A DNA stretch of 34,931 bases, taken from the NCBI GenBank assembly GCA_016712625.1, contig JADJQQ010000014.1, positions 1-34,931 on the forward strand, given 5' to 3'. Under the pieces are notes generated by a model. The model did no database searches. It saw only the letters and a program-made list of their open reading frames with translations, and was not told the DNA's origin. Below are positions 1-6,921 of this stretch, piece by piece. The stretch comes from Candidatus Competibacteraceae bacterium (GTDB lineage: Bacteria > Pseudomonadota > Gammaproteobacteria > Competibacterales > Competibacteraceae). Every line of letters starts with the position of its first letter. Positions within the stretch are counted from its first letter, which is position 1. The position numbers and the translations under genes were made by a program.

Positions 1-331
1 GTCAGTCCAGCGGCCCCAGCCGGGACCGGGACCAGCAGGAGAAGGAGTGGAACCCCGCGGGCTTGGGGCGGCTGTTGATGGGTCATTTGGGGTCGCATCA
101 TCGACGCCACGGCAGATCGACGAGCGTCTTCGCGTCGAAAGCTCCAGCTTTTCCTCGACTTCGACGACATGTAAGGTGGTATGCGACGCAAATCTAAAAC
201 CAGCGACAAAACAAGTTGATTTAGGGCTGTTTTAGCGCTCGCGGCGTCGATTTGGGCCAGTCAAATAGTCCTCTGGCGGTCTATATAGTTTCACACGGTA
301 AAACTTCTTTTGCAATCATTCAAAAAAGGTG
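1..331. other. Left end, no confident gene
   Basis: No confident gene is visible in this stretch. A reading frame is open on the + strand from base 2 to a stop at 235, but it enters from outside the window and resembles nothing I recognise. On the - strand an ATG at 86 opens a frame running off the left end whose first residues (a short polar head, then a leucine/valine/alanine-rich run) look like a signal peptide; it has no Shine-Dalgarno sequence. If the molecule is circular, this area lies just upstream of the small terminase gene, where lambda-type phages carry cos, but no cos-like site could be identified by eye. Confidence 0.3.
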
Positions 332-360
332 TTGACACAACAAGCGCTGAGCTATACCAT
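332..360 (+). promoter_or_regulatory. Sigma-70-like promoter
   Basis: A perfect -35 hexamer TTGACA (332-337) is followed after 17 bases by TACCAT (355-360), which matches four of six positions of the -10 consensus. An alternative -10, TATACC at 353, has a 15-base spacer. About 30 bases downstream is a purine-rich ribosome binding site (aggagagaagag, 391-402) directly before an ATG at 403. This is the best candidate for the promoter that starts the rightward early operon. Confidence 0.55.
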
Positions 361-402
361 GCGCCCAACAAGCGCAAACACAACCCATCCAGGAGAGAAG
401 AG

Positions 403-1043
403 ATGAACACCACCCCCGACCACCAGCAGCAAAAAAGTTGAACTGAGCAAACGGCGGTTTCTTTATTGAGCGGACCACGAATTTACAAGGGATGGAGATA
501 CACGTTCCGGAAGGCTTGTGCATTAAGAACCCTATGGATTCAAACCGGAAAATACACTTCCCATACGGGATGGAGCCAAGGGATTTCAAGAAGCCCAGAA
601 GTATATCGACCCGCTGACCCACACCGCCCCGCAAGGGGGCAATGAGGAGATAGAAATGCTTGATCTGTCAAAGTTCGGGATTGGTTTGGGTGAAAACCCC
701 GACATGACCAACCCCTTTGTTGTGGCAACAAAAATCGCATTGAAGAAGCCTGTCATCTTGCCTTGGCGGTGGTTGATGCGGACCTTAAGGTGCTCGATTT
801 GCGCGAATGGCGCAGACACCATCCCGGCTGGCGGGTTCTTCGATGGGGGCGTCGTGGAAGTGGAAACCGCCGCCCATGGTAGCGGCCCGGCTTTTCAGCT
901 GGCATCGCCCGAGTGTTGCGTCGGGCGAGTTCGGGGAATTCTTTGAGGCGCAGAAGGCACGCCCTCTATGAACGGCCCCACAGCTAGTGCCATGGCGGCC
1001 ATGCGCCGCCGTAAACTCAAGACCTGCGGTCTGCGGCAAGACC
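403..1043 (+). pseudogene. Frame-disturbed coding stretch
   Basis: This stretch looks coding but no frame stays open. ATG 403, with a good ribosome binding site, reads only 12 codons; the frame is lost at a six-A run (431-436). ATG 492 opens a 41-codon protein-like frame (to 617). A second frame is protein-like from about 590 through ATG 656 (preceded by gaggagat) to about 750, and other frames look coding at about 750-830 and 900-970, the latter ending at a TGA near 970. I recognise no family. Either decayed small phage genes or a consensus with several indels would give this picture. Boundaries are approximate. Confidence 0.35.
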
Positions 1044-1247
1044 TGGATGGCCTTGCCTTCTTCCAAAACTTGCAGCAACGCTTGTCGGCAGAAACTGAGT
1101 CGGCAGAAAAATTGATCAAAGTTCGCCAATTGAAACCTTTTGCAAGAGGATTGCATTCTAAGTTTCAGTGTGTGAAACTTCAATCAACCCGCCGCCCTGG
1201 ACATCAGCAACGGCAAGGTGGTGGCCATCCTTCCTTTGGTGGGAATT

Positions 1248-1285
1248 CCCGCCGGTGCGCTTCGACTCCCGCCGGCGGGCTTTTT
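1248..1285 (+). terminator. Rho-independent terminator
   Basis: CCCGCCGG (1248-1255) pairs with CCGGCGGG (1272-1279) around a 16-base loop and is followed by CTTTTT (1280-1285). The GC-rich 8-bp stem with a T-tract is typical of an intrinsic terminator. It lies directly before the ribosome binding site (aaggag) of the pentapeptide-repeat gene, so it separates that gene from the upstream transcript. Confidence 0.6.
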
Positions 1286-1297
1286 AAGGAGAAGACA

Positions 1298-1985
1298 ATG
1301 CCAAATACAAAAACTTTGAGTGAAGCATTGGGCAACCATAAAAAATGGCTGCTAAATGCTGGGGACGGAGAAAGATTCAAGGAACTGGCAAACCTGCGCG
1401 AGGCAAACCTGCGCGGGGCAGACCTGAGCTGGGCAGACCTGCGCTGGGCAAACCTGCGGCAACGGCCGGGGACCTGAACTGGGCAAACCTGAGCGAGGCA
1501 AACCTGCGCGGGGCAGACCTGAGCTGGGCAAACCTGCGCGGGGCACCTGAGGCAAACCTGCGGGGAGCGCGGGGCACCGCAGGGCAGACCTGAACTGGGC
1601 AAACCTGAGCGAGGCAAACCTGCGCGGGGCAGACCTGCGCGAGGCAGACCTGCGCGAGGCAGACCTGAGCGAGGCAAACCTGCGCGGGGCAAACCTGCGC
1701 GGGGCAGACCTGAGCTGGGCAAACCTGCGCGGGGCAAACCTGCGCGGGGCAAACCTGATTATTTATATTAGCGGTGAATGGGTCGCTTTTATTGATACTG
1801 ATTACATCCGTATCGGATGCAAATTTCACAGAGCCGATGATTGGATGGCATTCTCAGACGATACAATAAGCAGAATGGCAATCGGCGCATTGAATTACTG
1901 GAATGCCAACAAGTCTATCATCAAGATGATTCATGAAAGACTAGTTGATGAACATAAGAGGATTACGCATGAGCGAAATTTTTGA
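1298..1985 (+). pseudogene. Pentapeptide-repeat protein, broken in three frames
   Basis: The gene starts at ATG 1298, seven bases after an AAGGAG site. Its N-terminus (about 30 residues) is followed by classic A(D/N)Lxx pentapeptide repeats, which fold as a right-handed quadrilateral beta-helix. The repeat frame is interrupted twice: spacing between repeat cores changes from 15 to 20 bases at 1451-1471 and from 30 to 32 bases at 1555-1587, moving the coding frame each time. The third segment runs through a non-repeat C-terminal part (about 75 residues, tryptophan-rich near 1770-1900) to TGA 1983-1985. Restoring frame would give roughly 228 residues. As sequenced, a full protein cannot be made. 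Function in phages is unknown; some relatives mimic DNA and inhibit gyrase, but nothing here shows that. Confidence 0.7.
1388..1757 (+). repeat. 15-bp tandem repeats in the pentapeptide gene
   Basis: Near-identical 15-bp units of the form gcaaacctgcgcggg run across this stretch, with core (a/g)acctg spaced exactly 15 bases apart for most of it. Exceptions are +5 (1451-1471), +9 (1531-1555) and +2 (1555-1587). The nucleotide identity between units is much higher than the protein code demands, which points to recent expansion by slippage or unequal recombination. It also makes this an error-prone place for assembly. Confidence 0.85.
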
Positions 1986-2238
1986 AGACCGCACCGCCCG
2001 CCGGCGCCTTGATGCAGCAAATATCGTGGCCCGCATTGATAGGAATCAGGAGTTAATGCGGATGCAGAAAACAGCTATTGCTATTGCTGAACGCAATCAT
2101 CGCCAGCGGATGATTAGGGAAACGGCAATTGCTCTTGAAAATGCTCAGCGATTTCACCGCGCCATGATCAGAAATGGCGTTCTCTTCATCCTTGCCGCCG
2201 TGTCTTTGTTTTCGCTGATTTGGTGGTGCGGGCTATGA
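1969..2238 (+). CDS. Small membrane protein, C-terminal anchor
   Basis: An 89-residue protein of unknown function. The first 65 or so residues are strongly charged and predicted helical, rich in Arg, Ala, Glu and Met, so probably a coiled coil. Residues about 68-88 form one hydrophobic segment (VLFILAAVSLFSLIWW), giving a tail-anchored topology with the helical part in the cytoplasm. I chose ATG 1969 because aagagg lies just upstream; an in-frame ATG at 1948 is also possible. The start overlaps the end of the pentapeptide gene by 17 bases and the stop overlaps the next ATG by four (ATGA), so translation is probably coupled. Confidence 0.6.
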   Translation: MSEIFEDRTARRRLDAANIVARIDRNQELMRMQKTAIAIAERNHRQRMIRETAIALENAQRFHRAMIRNGVLFILAAVSLFSLIWWCGL

Positions 2239-2636
2239 GCACGTCGCCGGCAAACTTTCATGATTGGGAGTACGAGCGCGAATCTGAAAAGGAATTTAAG
2301 CGCGATACGGAACAAAGGGCTAATGACATCGCCGATGCAATCTCAGAACGCATCCGTGACCTTGATATTTCAAGCGGGCACGGCAAGGCTGAACAAGCCT
2401 TGATGCAGCGTGTCCTGGATGAACTATTCCGGTCTACTATTGCGACTGAGCAGTTGCGCCGCTATTTGTTCGAGTTGTGGAAGCAGCGCGATGCTCAAGA
2501 CAAGAAAAATGGTCCGCGCGGCCCAGGTCATCGCAAACACCATCGCGCCGATGATTCGGGACACCGTGTCGAGCGATGTTCACAAAGAGTTCGGCGCATA
2601 AAAAAACCGCTAGGAGCGACAACTCCTAGCGGCTAA
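2235..2636 (+). CDS. Hypothetical charged protein, probable frameshift near 2505
   Basis: The start at ATG 2235 overlaps the preceding stop (ATGA). The first 90 residues are acidic/basic and helical and look genuinely coding; no family is recognised. After the A5 run at 2505-2509 the open frame becomes Arg/His/Gly-rich and runs through a strong hairpin to a stop at 2636. The alternative frame there reads a normal-looking peptide (MVRAAQVIANTIAPMIRD...) ending at TAA 2599-2601, immediately before the hairpin. Removing one A joins the two parts into one protein of about 121 residues, so the natural end is probably 2601. A separate small gene starting at ATG 2491 or 2509 is the other reading. 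Confidence 0.5.
   Translation: MSTSPANFHDWEYERESEKEFKRDTEQRANDIADAISERIRDLDISSGHGKAEQALMQRVLDELFRSTIATEQLRRYLFELWKQRDAQDKKNGPRGPGHRKHHRADDSGHRVERCSQRVRRIKKPLGATTPSG
2607..2632. terminator. Perfect 10-bp hairpin
   Basis: CCGCTAGGAG (2607-2616) and CTCCTAGCGG (2623-2632) pair perfectly around a six-base loop. A run of seven A precedes the stem on the + strand, so on the - strand it is followed by seven T: a strong intrinsic terminator for leftward transcription. Rightward, the stem is followed by ctaaaaac, which lacks a T-tract, so it may act there as a weak terminator or an mRNA-stabilising stem. The next gene's ribosome binding site (aaagagg) follows at once. Confidence 0.6.
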
Positions 2637-2656
2637 AAACTAAAGAGGAAAACGAT

Positions 2657-2824
2657 ATGAATACGAAAATTATACGCATCCACGCGCCACGGCGCAACCC
2701 GCGACACCCGGTACGGGGTTATAGCCAGCCGGAGTTGGACATGCTGACGCTCCGCGCGTTGGCTGAGCTTGTGGTCGATGCGATGGAACAGCGTGGCGCG
2801 ATTCCGCCCAGCCTTGGGAGGTGA
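2657..2824 (+). CDS. Small basic protein
   Basis: A 55-residue protein starting at ATG 2657 behind a strong aaagagg site. The N-terminal half is arginine- and histidine-rich with several prolines; the C-terminal half is an amphipathic helix (LTLRALAELVVDAMEQRGA). No family is recognised. It ends at TGA 2824, four bases before the start of the Sak4-like gene, so it probably belongs to the recombination operon and could be an accessory DNA-binding peptide; that role is a guess from position. Confidence 0.55.
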   Translation: MNTKIIRIHAPRRNPRHPVRGYSQPELDMLTLRALAELVVDAMEQRGAIPPSLGR

Positions 2825-2828
2825 AACT

Positions 2829-3803
2829 ATGAGCAAGTTTGCGAAAGCCGAACGCAAGACCGCGAAACTACGGGCCGCACTGTGCGGAACCAGTGGCAGC
2901 GGCAAGACGTACTCTGCTCTATTGCTTGCTCGTGGACTGGCGGGGGATGGTGGGAAAATAGCCGTCATCGATACCGAGCGCGGAAGCGCTAGCCTGTACA
3001 GTGACGTGACCGATTTCGATGTCGCTGAACTGGCTCCCCCGTTTAATCCGCGCCGCTATCGGGAGCTGATCGCCGAAGCCGCGCGCGGCTATGACGTGCT
3101 TGTGATTGACAGCCTGAGCCATGCCTGGACTGGCGAGGGCGGCGTGCTGGAAATGCACGACAAGGCGACCCAGGCAGCACGAGGAGGAAACAGCTATACC
3201 GCATGGAGAGACGTGACGCCGGAACACAACGCGCTCGTAGATGCCATTTTGGCCGCGCCCTGCCATGTCATCCTGACCATGCGGAGCAAGACCGCATACG
3301 AACTTCAGGAAAACGAGAAAGGGAAAAAGACCCCGGTCAAGATCGGCCTCGCCCCGATTCAGCGGGATGGGATGGAGTACGAGTTTACCCTGGTGTGGGA
3401 TTTGTCAGTGGAAAAGCATATCGCCACGGCAAGTAAGGACCGCACGCGGATTTGGGACGGGCGGAACGATGTCATCGGCGTCAAGCATGGTGCAGAGTTA
3501 AAAGCATGGCTTGAGTCAGGCAAGTCCGCGCCACCGGTAGCGACTGCTTCAGCGCAGGAAGCCATCGAGCCGCCGCCCGTCGCGTCGCAAGATTTCGATG
3601 CGGAGATCGAGGCTATCAATCACAAGCCGGAGTTGCGCAAGTGGCTACAAGAAACGATGAAGGATTATGGCTGGCATAAGGATGATCCGGTTTACGTTTC
3701 TGTGAAATCCGCCTGTGCGGAACGCGCCGCCGCTATCGATGCCAAGGTTCAGCCGGTTGATGAATTCGAGGCCGCCCTTGGCCCGGTGCCGGACGTGGAG
3801 TAG
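2829..3803 (+). CDS. Sak4-like AAA ATPase (phage recombination)
   Basis: A 324-residue P-loop ATPase of the phage Sak4/AAA_24 type, RecA-like core proteins that act with single-strand binding proteins in phage recombination. Visible motifs: Walker A GTSGSGKT (residues 20-27), a conserved IDTERGSA strand (47-54), Walker B VLVIDS (90-95) and a polar sensor strand HVILTMRSK near 147. The ATPase core ends near residue 240. An alanine/proline linker follows, then a helical C-terminal extension of about 60 residues that may bind a partner. The start at ATG 2829 fits gggaggtga upstream; an upstream in-frame ATG at 2769 would overlap the preceding gene. The stop (TAG) is six bases before the RecF-like gene. 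Confidence 0.85.
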   Translation: MSKFAKAERKTAKLRAALCGTSGSGKTYSALLLARGLAGDGGKIAVIDTERGSASLYSDVTDFDVAELAPPFNPRRYRELIAEAARGYDVLVIDSLSHAWTGEGGVLEMHDKATQAARGGNSYTAWRDVTPEHNALVDAILAAPCHVILTMRSKTAYELQENEKGKKTPVKIGLAPIQRDGMEYEFTLVWDLSVEKHIATASKDRTRIWDGRNDVIGVKHGAELKAWLESGKSAPPVATASAQEAIEPPPVASQDFDAEIEAINHKPELRKWLQETMKDYGWHKDDPVYVSVKSACAERAAAIDAKVQPVDEFEAALGPVPDVE

Positions 3804-3809
3804 CGAGGC

Positions 3810-5237
3810 ATGAAAAACATCGAAATAAAGAACATCGGACCCATCGCTTCGGTCACGATCCCGGTCCCGGAAGCGGGCGGGGTCGTGGTTCTCACCGGGC
3901 GCAACGGCAGCGGCAAGAGTCACGCCTTGGAAGCCGTCAGCGCCGCAACCACCGGAAAGGGAAAGCCGCCGCTTAAGGATATGGCGAAGAGCGGAACAGT
4001 CAGCGTCCCCGGCGTCACGATGACCGTAGGCCGGTCGGTGCGGCGGCAAGGGGAACTCCAAGTCGAGACCCTGGAAGGAAGGCTCTCAATCGCGGACCTC
4101 GTGGACCCCGGATTTGTGGACCCCGAACGAGCCGACGCCAAGCGCATCAAGGCGCTGGTGGGCCTCTCGAAAGCCGACATCAGCGAGGGCGATTTGCACG
4201 GGTTTCCCGCGAATCTCATCAAGGATTTGAGCCTGGACGATCCGGTTGCCGCCATGTCCGAGTTGCGAAAGCGGTTGAATATCGGCGCGAATGAGTACGA
4301 GAAGTTATCGGCGAAGGATGAAGCAGCGGCGGCGGGTATCCTCGAATCCATGACTGGCGACCTGGACACGCCCCTCGATCCGGCAGCGGCACAAGATCGG
4401 GTCACGGCGGCGATTCGGGCGGTTGACGCACTGCAAAAGCAGTCCGAGTTGTCGGAAGCGGCCAAGGCTCGGATCGAGGCGGCGCGGGAGCGGCTGGCTG
4501 AGTTGCCGGATGTCAATGTTGATAAGGCGCTGCAAGAAGCGGCGCGACTTGAAGTCGAGACCGCACAAAAGAAGGCGCGCGCGCTGCAACTGAAGACTGA
4601 ATATGAAGAAGCCCTCGCGCAATATAAGCAAAGCGCGGAAGACTTACGCATTGCTGGCGCTCATTACGACTCCAAGTCTGAGCAAGCCAAACTCCGCTCC
4701 GAACTGGAACGGCAGATCCAGGAAGCGCATGTCGATCCGCCCTCCGCCGATGCACTCGCCAACGCCGCCGCTGAACTGGAAGCGGCTAAGGCATCGCAAG
4801 CTCAAGCCGCCCAACAGCAAGTCATGATGCAACAGCGGGAGCGGGCGGACGCCTTGAAGTTCAGCGCCCAGGAATACGCCGACGAGGCCAAGGAGCTGCG
4901 GGAGAAGGCCAAGCAGACCGATGAAGTCTTGTCGGAGATCGTCGCCGAGATTCCGGCTTGCCCGCTGCGGGTGGTGGATGGGCGGCTGGTCACAGATACG
5001 AAGCGAGGCGCTACCTTCTATTCCGACCTGTCCGCCGGTGAGCGGTGGCGGATCGCCTTGGACATAGCCATTCAAGCGGTGGGCACCGGTGGGCTGTTGG
5101 TCATCCCCCAGGAGGCGTGGGAAGGATTGGACCCTGCCAATCGGGCGGCGATTGACGCACAAGCCAAGGCTGCGCAAGTAGTGGTGCTCACGGCGGAATG
5201 CAGCGCCGATGACGGAATTGTGGCGGTGAAGCAGTGA
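3810..5237 (+). CDS. RecF/Rad50-like coiled-coil ATPase
   Basis: A 475-residue ABC-type DNA-repair ATPase. The N-terminus has the family's strand layout and Walker A GRNGSGKS (30-37). Residues about 150-370 are Ala/Glu/Lys/Gln-rich and should form a long antiparallel coiled coil. The ABC signature is LSAGER (407-412), as in Rad50/SMC proteins. The region where Walker B belongs reads LLVIPQEA (429-436): the usual Asp-Glu pair appears as Gln-Glu, so hydrolysis may be weak. No zinc hook (CxxC) is seen at the coiled-coil tip. Just downstream of Sak4, it probably helps in end processing or loading of a recombinase; the matching nuclease subunit is not adjacent, but a VRR-NUC nuclease lies at 9491. 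Confidence 0.8.
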   Translation: MKNIEIKNIGPIASVTIPVPEAGGVVVLTGRNGSGKSHALEAVSAATTGKGKPPLKDMAKSGTVSVPGVTMTVGRSVRRQGELQVETLEGRLSIADLVDPGFVDPERADAKRIKALVGLSKADISEGDLHGFPANLIKDLSLDDPVAAMSELRKRLNIGANEYEKLSAKDEAAAAGILESMTGDLDTPLDPAAAQDRVTAAIRAVDALQKQSELSEAAKARIEAARERLAELPDVNVDKALQEAARLEVETAQKKARALQLKTEYEEALAQYKQSAEDLRIAGAHYDSKSEQAKLRSELERQIQEAHVDPPSADALANAAAELEAAKASQAQAAQQQVMMQQRERADALKFSAQEYADEAKELREKAKQTDEVLSEIVAEIPACPLRVVDGRLVTDTKRGATFYSDLSAGERWRIALDIAIQAVGTGGLLVIPQEAWEGLDPANRAAIDAQAKAAQVVVLTAECSADDGIVAVKQ

Positions 5238-5243
5238 TAAGCC

Positions 5244-5426
5244 ATGCGAACTCCACACACCAGTTGCCAGCAAGGCAAGCGAGTTTTCATCAAGACAAAG
5301 GATGGTCGTGTGTATCGAGGCAAATTTTTCGACCGGACCGCAAAGCATGTTGTGTTTTACGGCGGCCTACAAATTCCAGCAGGATCAATCCGAGTCTTTA
5401 AGATTGATCGCGGACAAAGAGGATAA
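5244..5426 (+). CDS. Sm/SH3-like small beta-barrel protein
   Basis: A 60-residue protein with alternating beta strands. The stretch KRVFIKTKDGRVYRGKF is close to the Sm1 motif of Sm/Lsm/Hfq proteins (hydrophobic strand, DGR turn, G, aromatic) and is followed by VVFYGGLQIPAGSIRVFKI, a plausible Sm2-like strand pair. An SH3- or KOW-type barrel would look much the same. The ribosome binding site is weak; the gene starts six bases after the RecF-like stop and ends three bases before the IS110-like gene, so it is probably translated by coupling. RNA or single-strand DNA binding is possible but inferred. Confidence 0.5.
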   Translation: MRTPHTSCQQGKRVFIKTKDGRVYRGKFFDRTAKHVVFYGGLQIPAGSIRVFKIDRGQRG

Positions 5427-5429
5427 GAC

Positions 5430-6302
5430 ATGCAAGCAAATCAACACGATCTCCGCGTCATGGTACGCGGCGCTTACGACCTGCAAAAGCTCCGCATTCA
5501 GATGGGAAATCGGATCGTCGGTAACTTCAAAGCGAAGTTGGGCCAAGCGCCCGGTGAATCTGAGGACGCATCATTGGACGCGGAAGGGAAGAAAATCCTT
5601 AACGATTTGCGGGAGCACTACCGAAAGATTACGGACGGCGTGAAGACCTACCCGCGCCAGAAGTCATTCAAGGGCGACGAGGTGATTTCCAGCTATACCG
5701 AACTCTGTCTGATCGGTCAGTACGTCGATCTCGAATCGGACGAAACCCGGCATTTTACGCGGTTGGGTAACGTGCTGGATGATTACGCGGTCTATCGGGA
5801 ATATCTCTCCGAAGTGCGTGGCATTGGACCCGCAATGGCCGGAGTGATTATCTCTGAAATCGACATTACCAAGGCACGGTATTCCTCATCGATTTGGAAA
5901 TATGCCGGGCTGGATGTTGCCGAAAACGGTCAAGGCCGAAGTCGCAAGGCTGAACATCTGGTGAAAGTTAGCTACGTCAATCGGGACGGAGAGGAAGCGG
6001 AACGGAACTCTATTACCTTCAACCCGTTTCTGAAAACCAAGCTCATCGGGGTTTTAGCGCCGTCCTTTATTAAGTTGTCCAATCCTATCTATGCTCCGAT
6101 CTATCGCGGATACAAGCATCGCTTGGAAAGCAACCCGGCTCACCAGGAGAAAAGCAAGGGTCATCGTGACAATATGGCCAAGCGGTACATGATCAAGATA
6201 TTTTTGATTGATCTGTATAAGGCGTGGCGCACAATCGAAGGATTGCCAGTAACGCCGCCTTACCATGAGGGGAAACTCGGTATTTTCCATCGTGCAGCTT
6301 AG
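5430..6302 (+). CDS. IS110/IS116-type C-terminal domain protein
   Basis: A 290-residue protein. Residues 128-200 match the C-terminal domain of IS110/IS116/IS902 transposases: VRGIGPAMAGVIISEI (helix-hairpin-helix-like, 129-144) then a short gap and the WKYAGLD motif (156-162). The typical conserved end, a helix with NMAKRYMIKIFLIDLYKAWR, follows near 250-270. The N-terminal RuvC-like DEDD catalytic domain of true IS110 transposases is absent: residues 1-120 are charged and helical instead. It therefore looks like a domesticated, non-transposing relative. It has a good site (agagg) and sits last in the recombination block. A 36-bp repeat array begins 13 bases after its stop. No terminal repeats of an insertion sequence are visible. 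Confidence 0.75.
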   Translation: MQANQHDLRVMVRGAYDLQKLRIQMGNRIVGNFKAKLGQAPGESEDASLDAEGKKILNDLREHYRKITDGVKTYPRQKSFKGDEVISSYTELCLIGQYVDLESDETRHFTRLGNVLDDYAVYREYLSEVRGIGPAMAGVIISEIDITKARYSSSIWKYAGLDVAENGQGRSRKAEHLVKVSYVNRDGEEAERNSITFNPFLKTKLIGVLAPSFIKLSNPIYAPIYRGYKHRLESNPAHQEKSKGHRDNMAKRYMIKIFLIDLYKAWRTIEGLPVTPPYHEGKLGIFHRAA

Positions 6303-6314
6303 CCACTTCCTGCT

Positions 6315-6622
6315 AGACACCCAATGACCGAAAGCGGGTCATGGAAACTTAGGCAACCATACTGAATAAGCGAGCCACTGCATCCGAGACACCCAGAGGG
6401 AAGAGGCCATCAAAGCGGGAAAACCCGGCGCCAGGGGGGCCCGCGGGAAAACCAAAAAAAAAGCCAAAAAACATGGCAAGACACCCAAAGAAAGCAAGCG
6501 AGTCAGCGTGCCTTAGACAACCAAGGAATTCGAGCGAGCCAAGACTGTTAAGGAAACCAATGAGCACAAGCGTGTCAATGGGGGAAAGTCAACCAAAGGC
6601 CAGTAGCGATTTACTTTGAAGG
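6315..6622 (+). repeat. Degenerate 36-bp tandem repeat array
   Basis: Six regular units begin with AG(A/G)(C/A)A(C/A)CCA and carry AGCG(A/G/T)G(C/T)CA about 19 bases in: units start at 6315, 6351, 6387, 6479, 6515, 6551, with a decayed seventh at 6587. Spacing is exactly 36 bases except the third unit, which is stretched to 92 bases by GC-rich and A-rich filler (including a nine-A run). Consensus is roughly AGACAMCCAAWGAA, then AAGCGAGYCA. The period equals 12 codons, and one frame reads T(T/P)(K/N)(E/D)xKR(V/A) repeatedly, but it is cut by TAG at unit joints and changes phase at the stretched unit. It may be a decayed repetitive protein tail or a structured RNA. Confidence 0.7.
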
Positions 6623-6663
6623 CGACCCAGCGACCGCCGAAATCGCTGTAATAACTCATATTC

Positions 6664-6692
6664 CATGCCGCCCCTCATGATGGGGCGGCATG
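6664..6692. terminator. 11-bp perfect hairpin
   Basis: CATGCCGCCCC (6664-6674) pairs perfectly with GGGGCGGCATG (6682-6692) around a seven-base loop. It is followed by ttaacaac, only a weak T-tract, so termination is likely but not certain. It closes the stretch from the 36-bp repeats and precedes the next cluster of small genes. Confidence 0.5.
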
Positions 6693-6731
6693 TTAACAAC
6701 GATGGATTATGAATATAACGCGGAGATAGCT

Positions 6732-6827
6732 ATGAGCGAACAACTTGCACAAGCATTATTAAAGAACCTGCGCGATGTATTGCAGCAGGAATCGCAGTTG
6801 ATACTCGTCAGCATGATGATGGAATGA
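6732..6827 (+). CDS. 31-residue peptide, head of coupled cluster
   Basis: A short open frame with a good purine-rich site (cggagatagct) before ATG 6732. The product is an amphipathic helix (LAQALLKNLRDVLQQESQLIL) of 31 residues. Its TGA overlaps the next ATG (ATGA). No family is recognised. Support comes only from the ribosome binding site and the coupled arrangement. Confidence 0.4.
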   Translation: MSEQLAQALLKNLRDVLQQESQLILVSMMME

Positions 6828-6901
6828 AGGCGCGTATTTTATCGCCGCACGGAATAGTATGGGTATTCGATGAAGACCTCATGCTTGTCGAGTCGGCATG
6901 A
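6824..6901 (+). CDS. 25-residue coupled peptide
   Basis: Opens with ATG 6824 overlapping the previous stop and closes at TGA 6901, overlapping a following ATG at 6898. The peptide (MKARILSPHGIVWVFDEDLM...) has a beta-strand-like pattern and resembles ordinary protein. It may be a leader-like coupling peptide or a small phage protein. Confidence 0.35.
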   Translation: MKARILSPHGIVWVFDEDLMLVESA

Positions 6902-6921
6902 AAATCATCGGGAGTAACTAC

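Noticed and set aside
47..235. Complete 62-residue + strand gene at the left end
   Set aside because: The frame is open from the window edge, the ATG has no clear advantage as a start, and the sequence matches nothing recognisable.
1204..1752. Long - strand frame with a (P-R-A-G-L) repeat over the pentapeptide region
   Set aside because: It is the complement of the 15-bp repeat. Any repeat whose period is a multiple of three and that lacks stops opens several frames; the + strand matches a known family.
3920..5348. Long - strand frames opposite the RecF-like gene
   Set aside because: They are Ser/Arg/Leu-rich shadows of a GC-rich coiled-coil gene, without ribosome binding sites; the + strand carries clear ATPase motifs.
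5430..6302. A mobile IS110 insertion sequence
   Set aside because: The catalytic N-terminal domain is missing, no element ends are visible, and the gene is spaced like an operon member.
6349..6567. Hydrophobic - strand frame over the 36-bp repeats (Phe/Leu/Gly-rich)
   Set aside because: It has no ribosome binding site and no similarity, and its composition follows from the A/C-rich repeat on the other strand.
6300..6607. TAG read as a sense codon (stop recoding)
   Set aside because: TAG ends well-supported genes here, such as the Sak4-like gene (3801-3803) and the CAP-domain gene (14736-14738), and no suppressor tRNA is seen.
6315..6622. CRISPR array (36-base period)
   Set aside because: The whole 36-base unit is the degenerate repeat; there are no unique spacers, and units differ from each other throughout.
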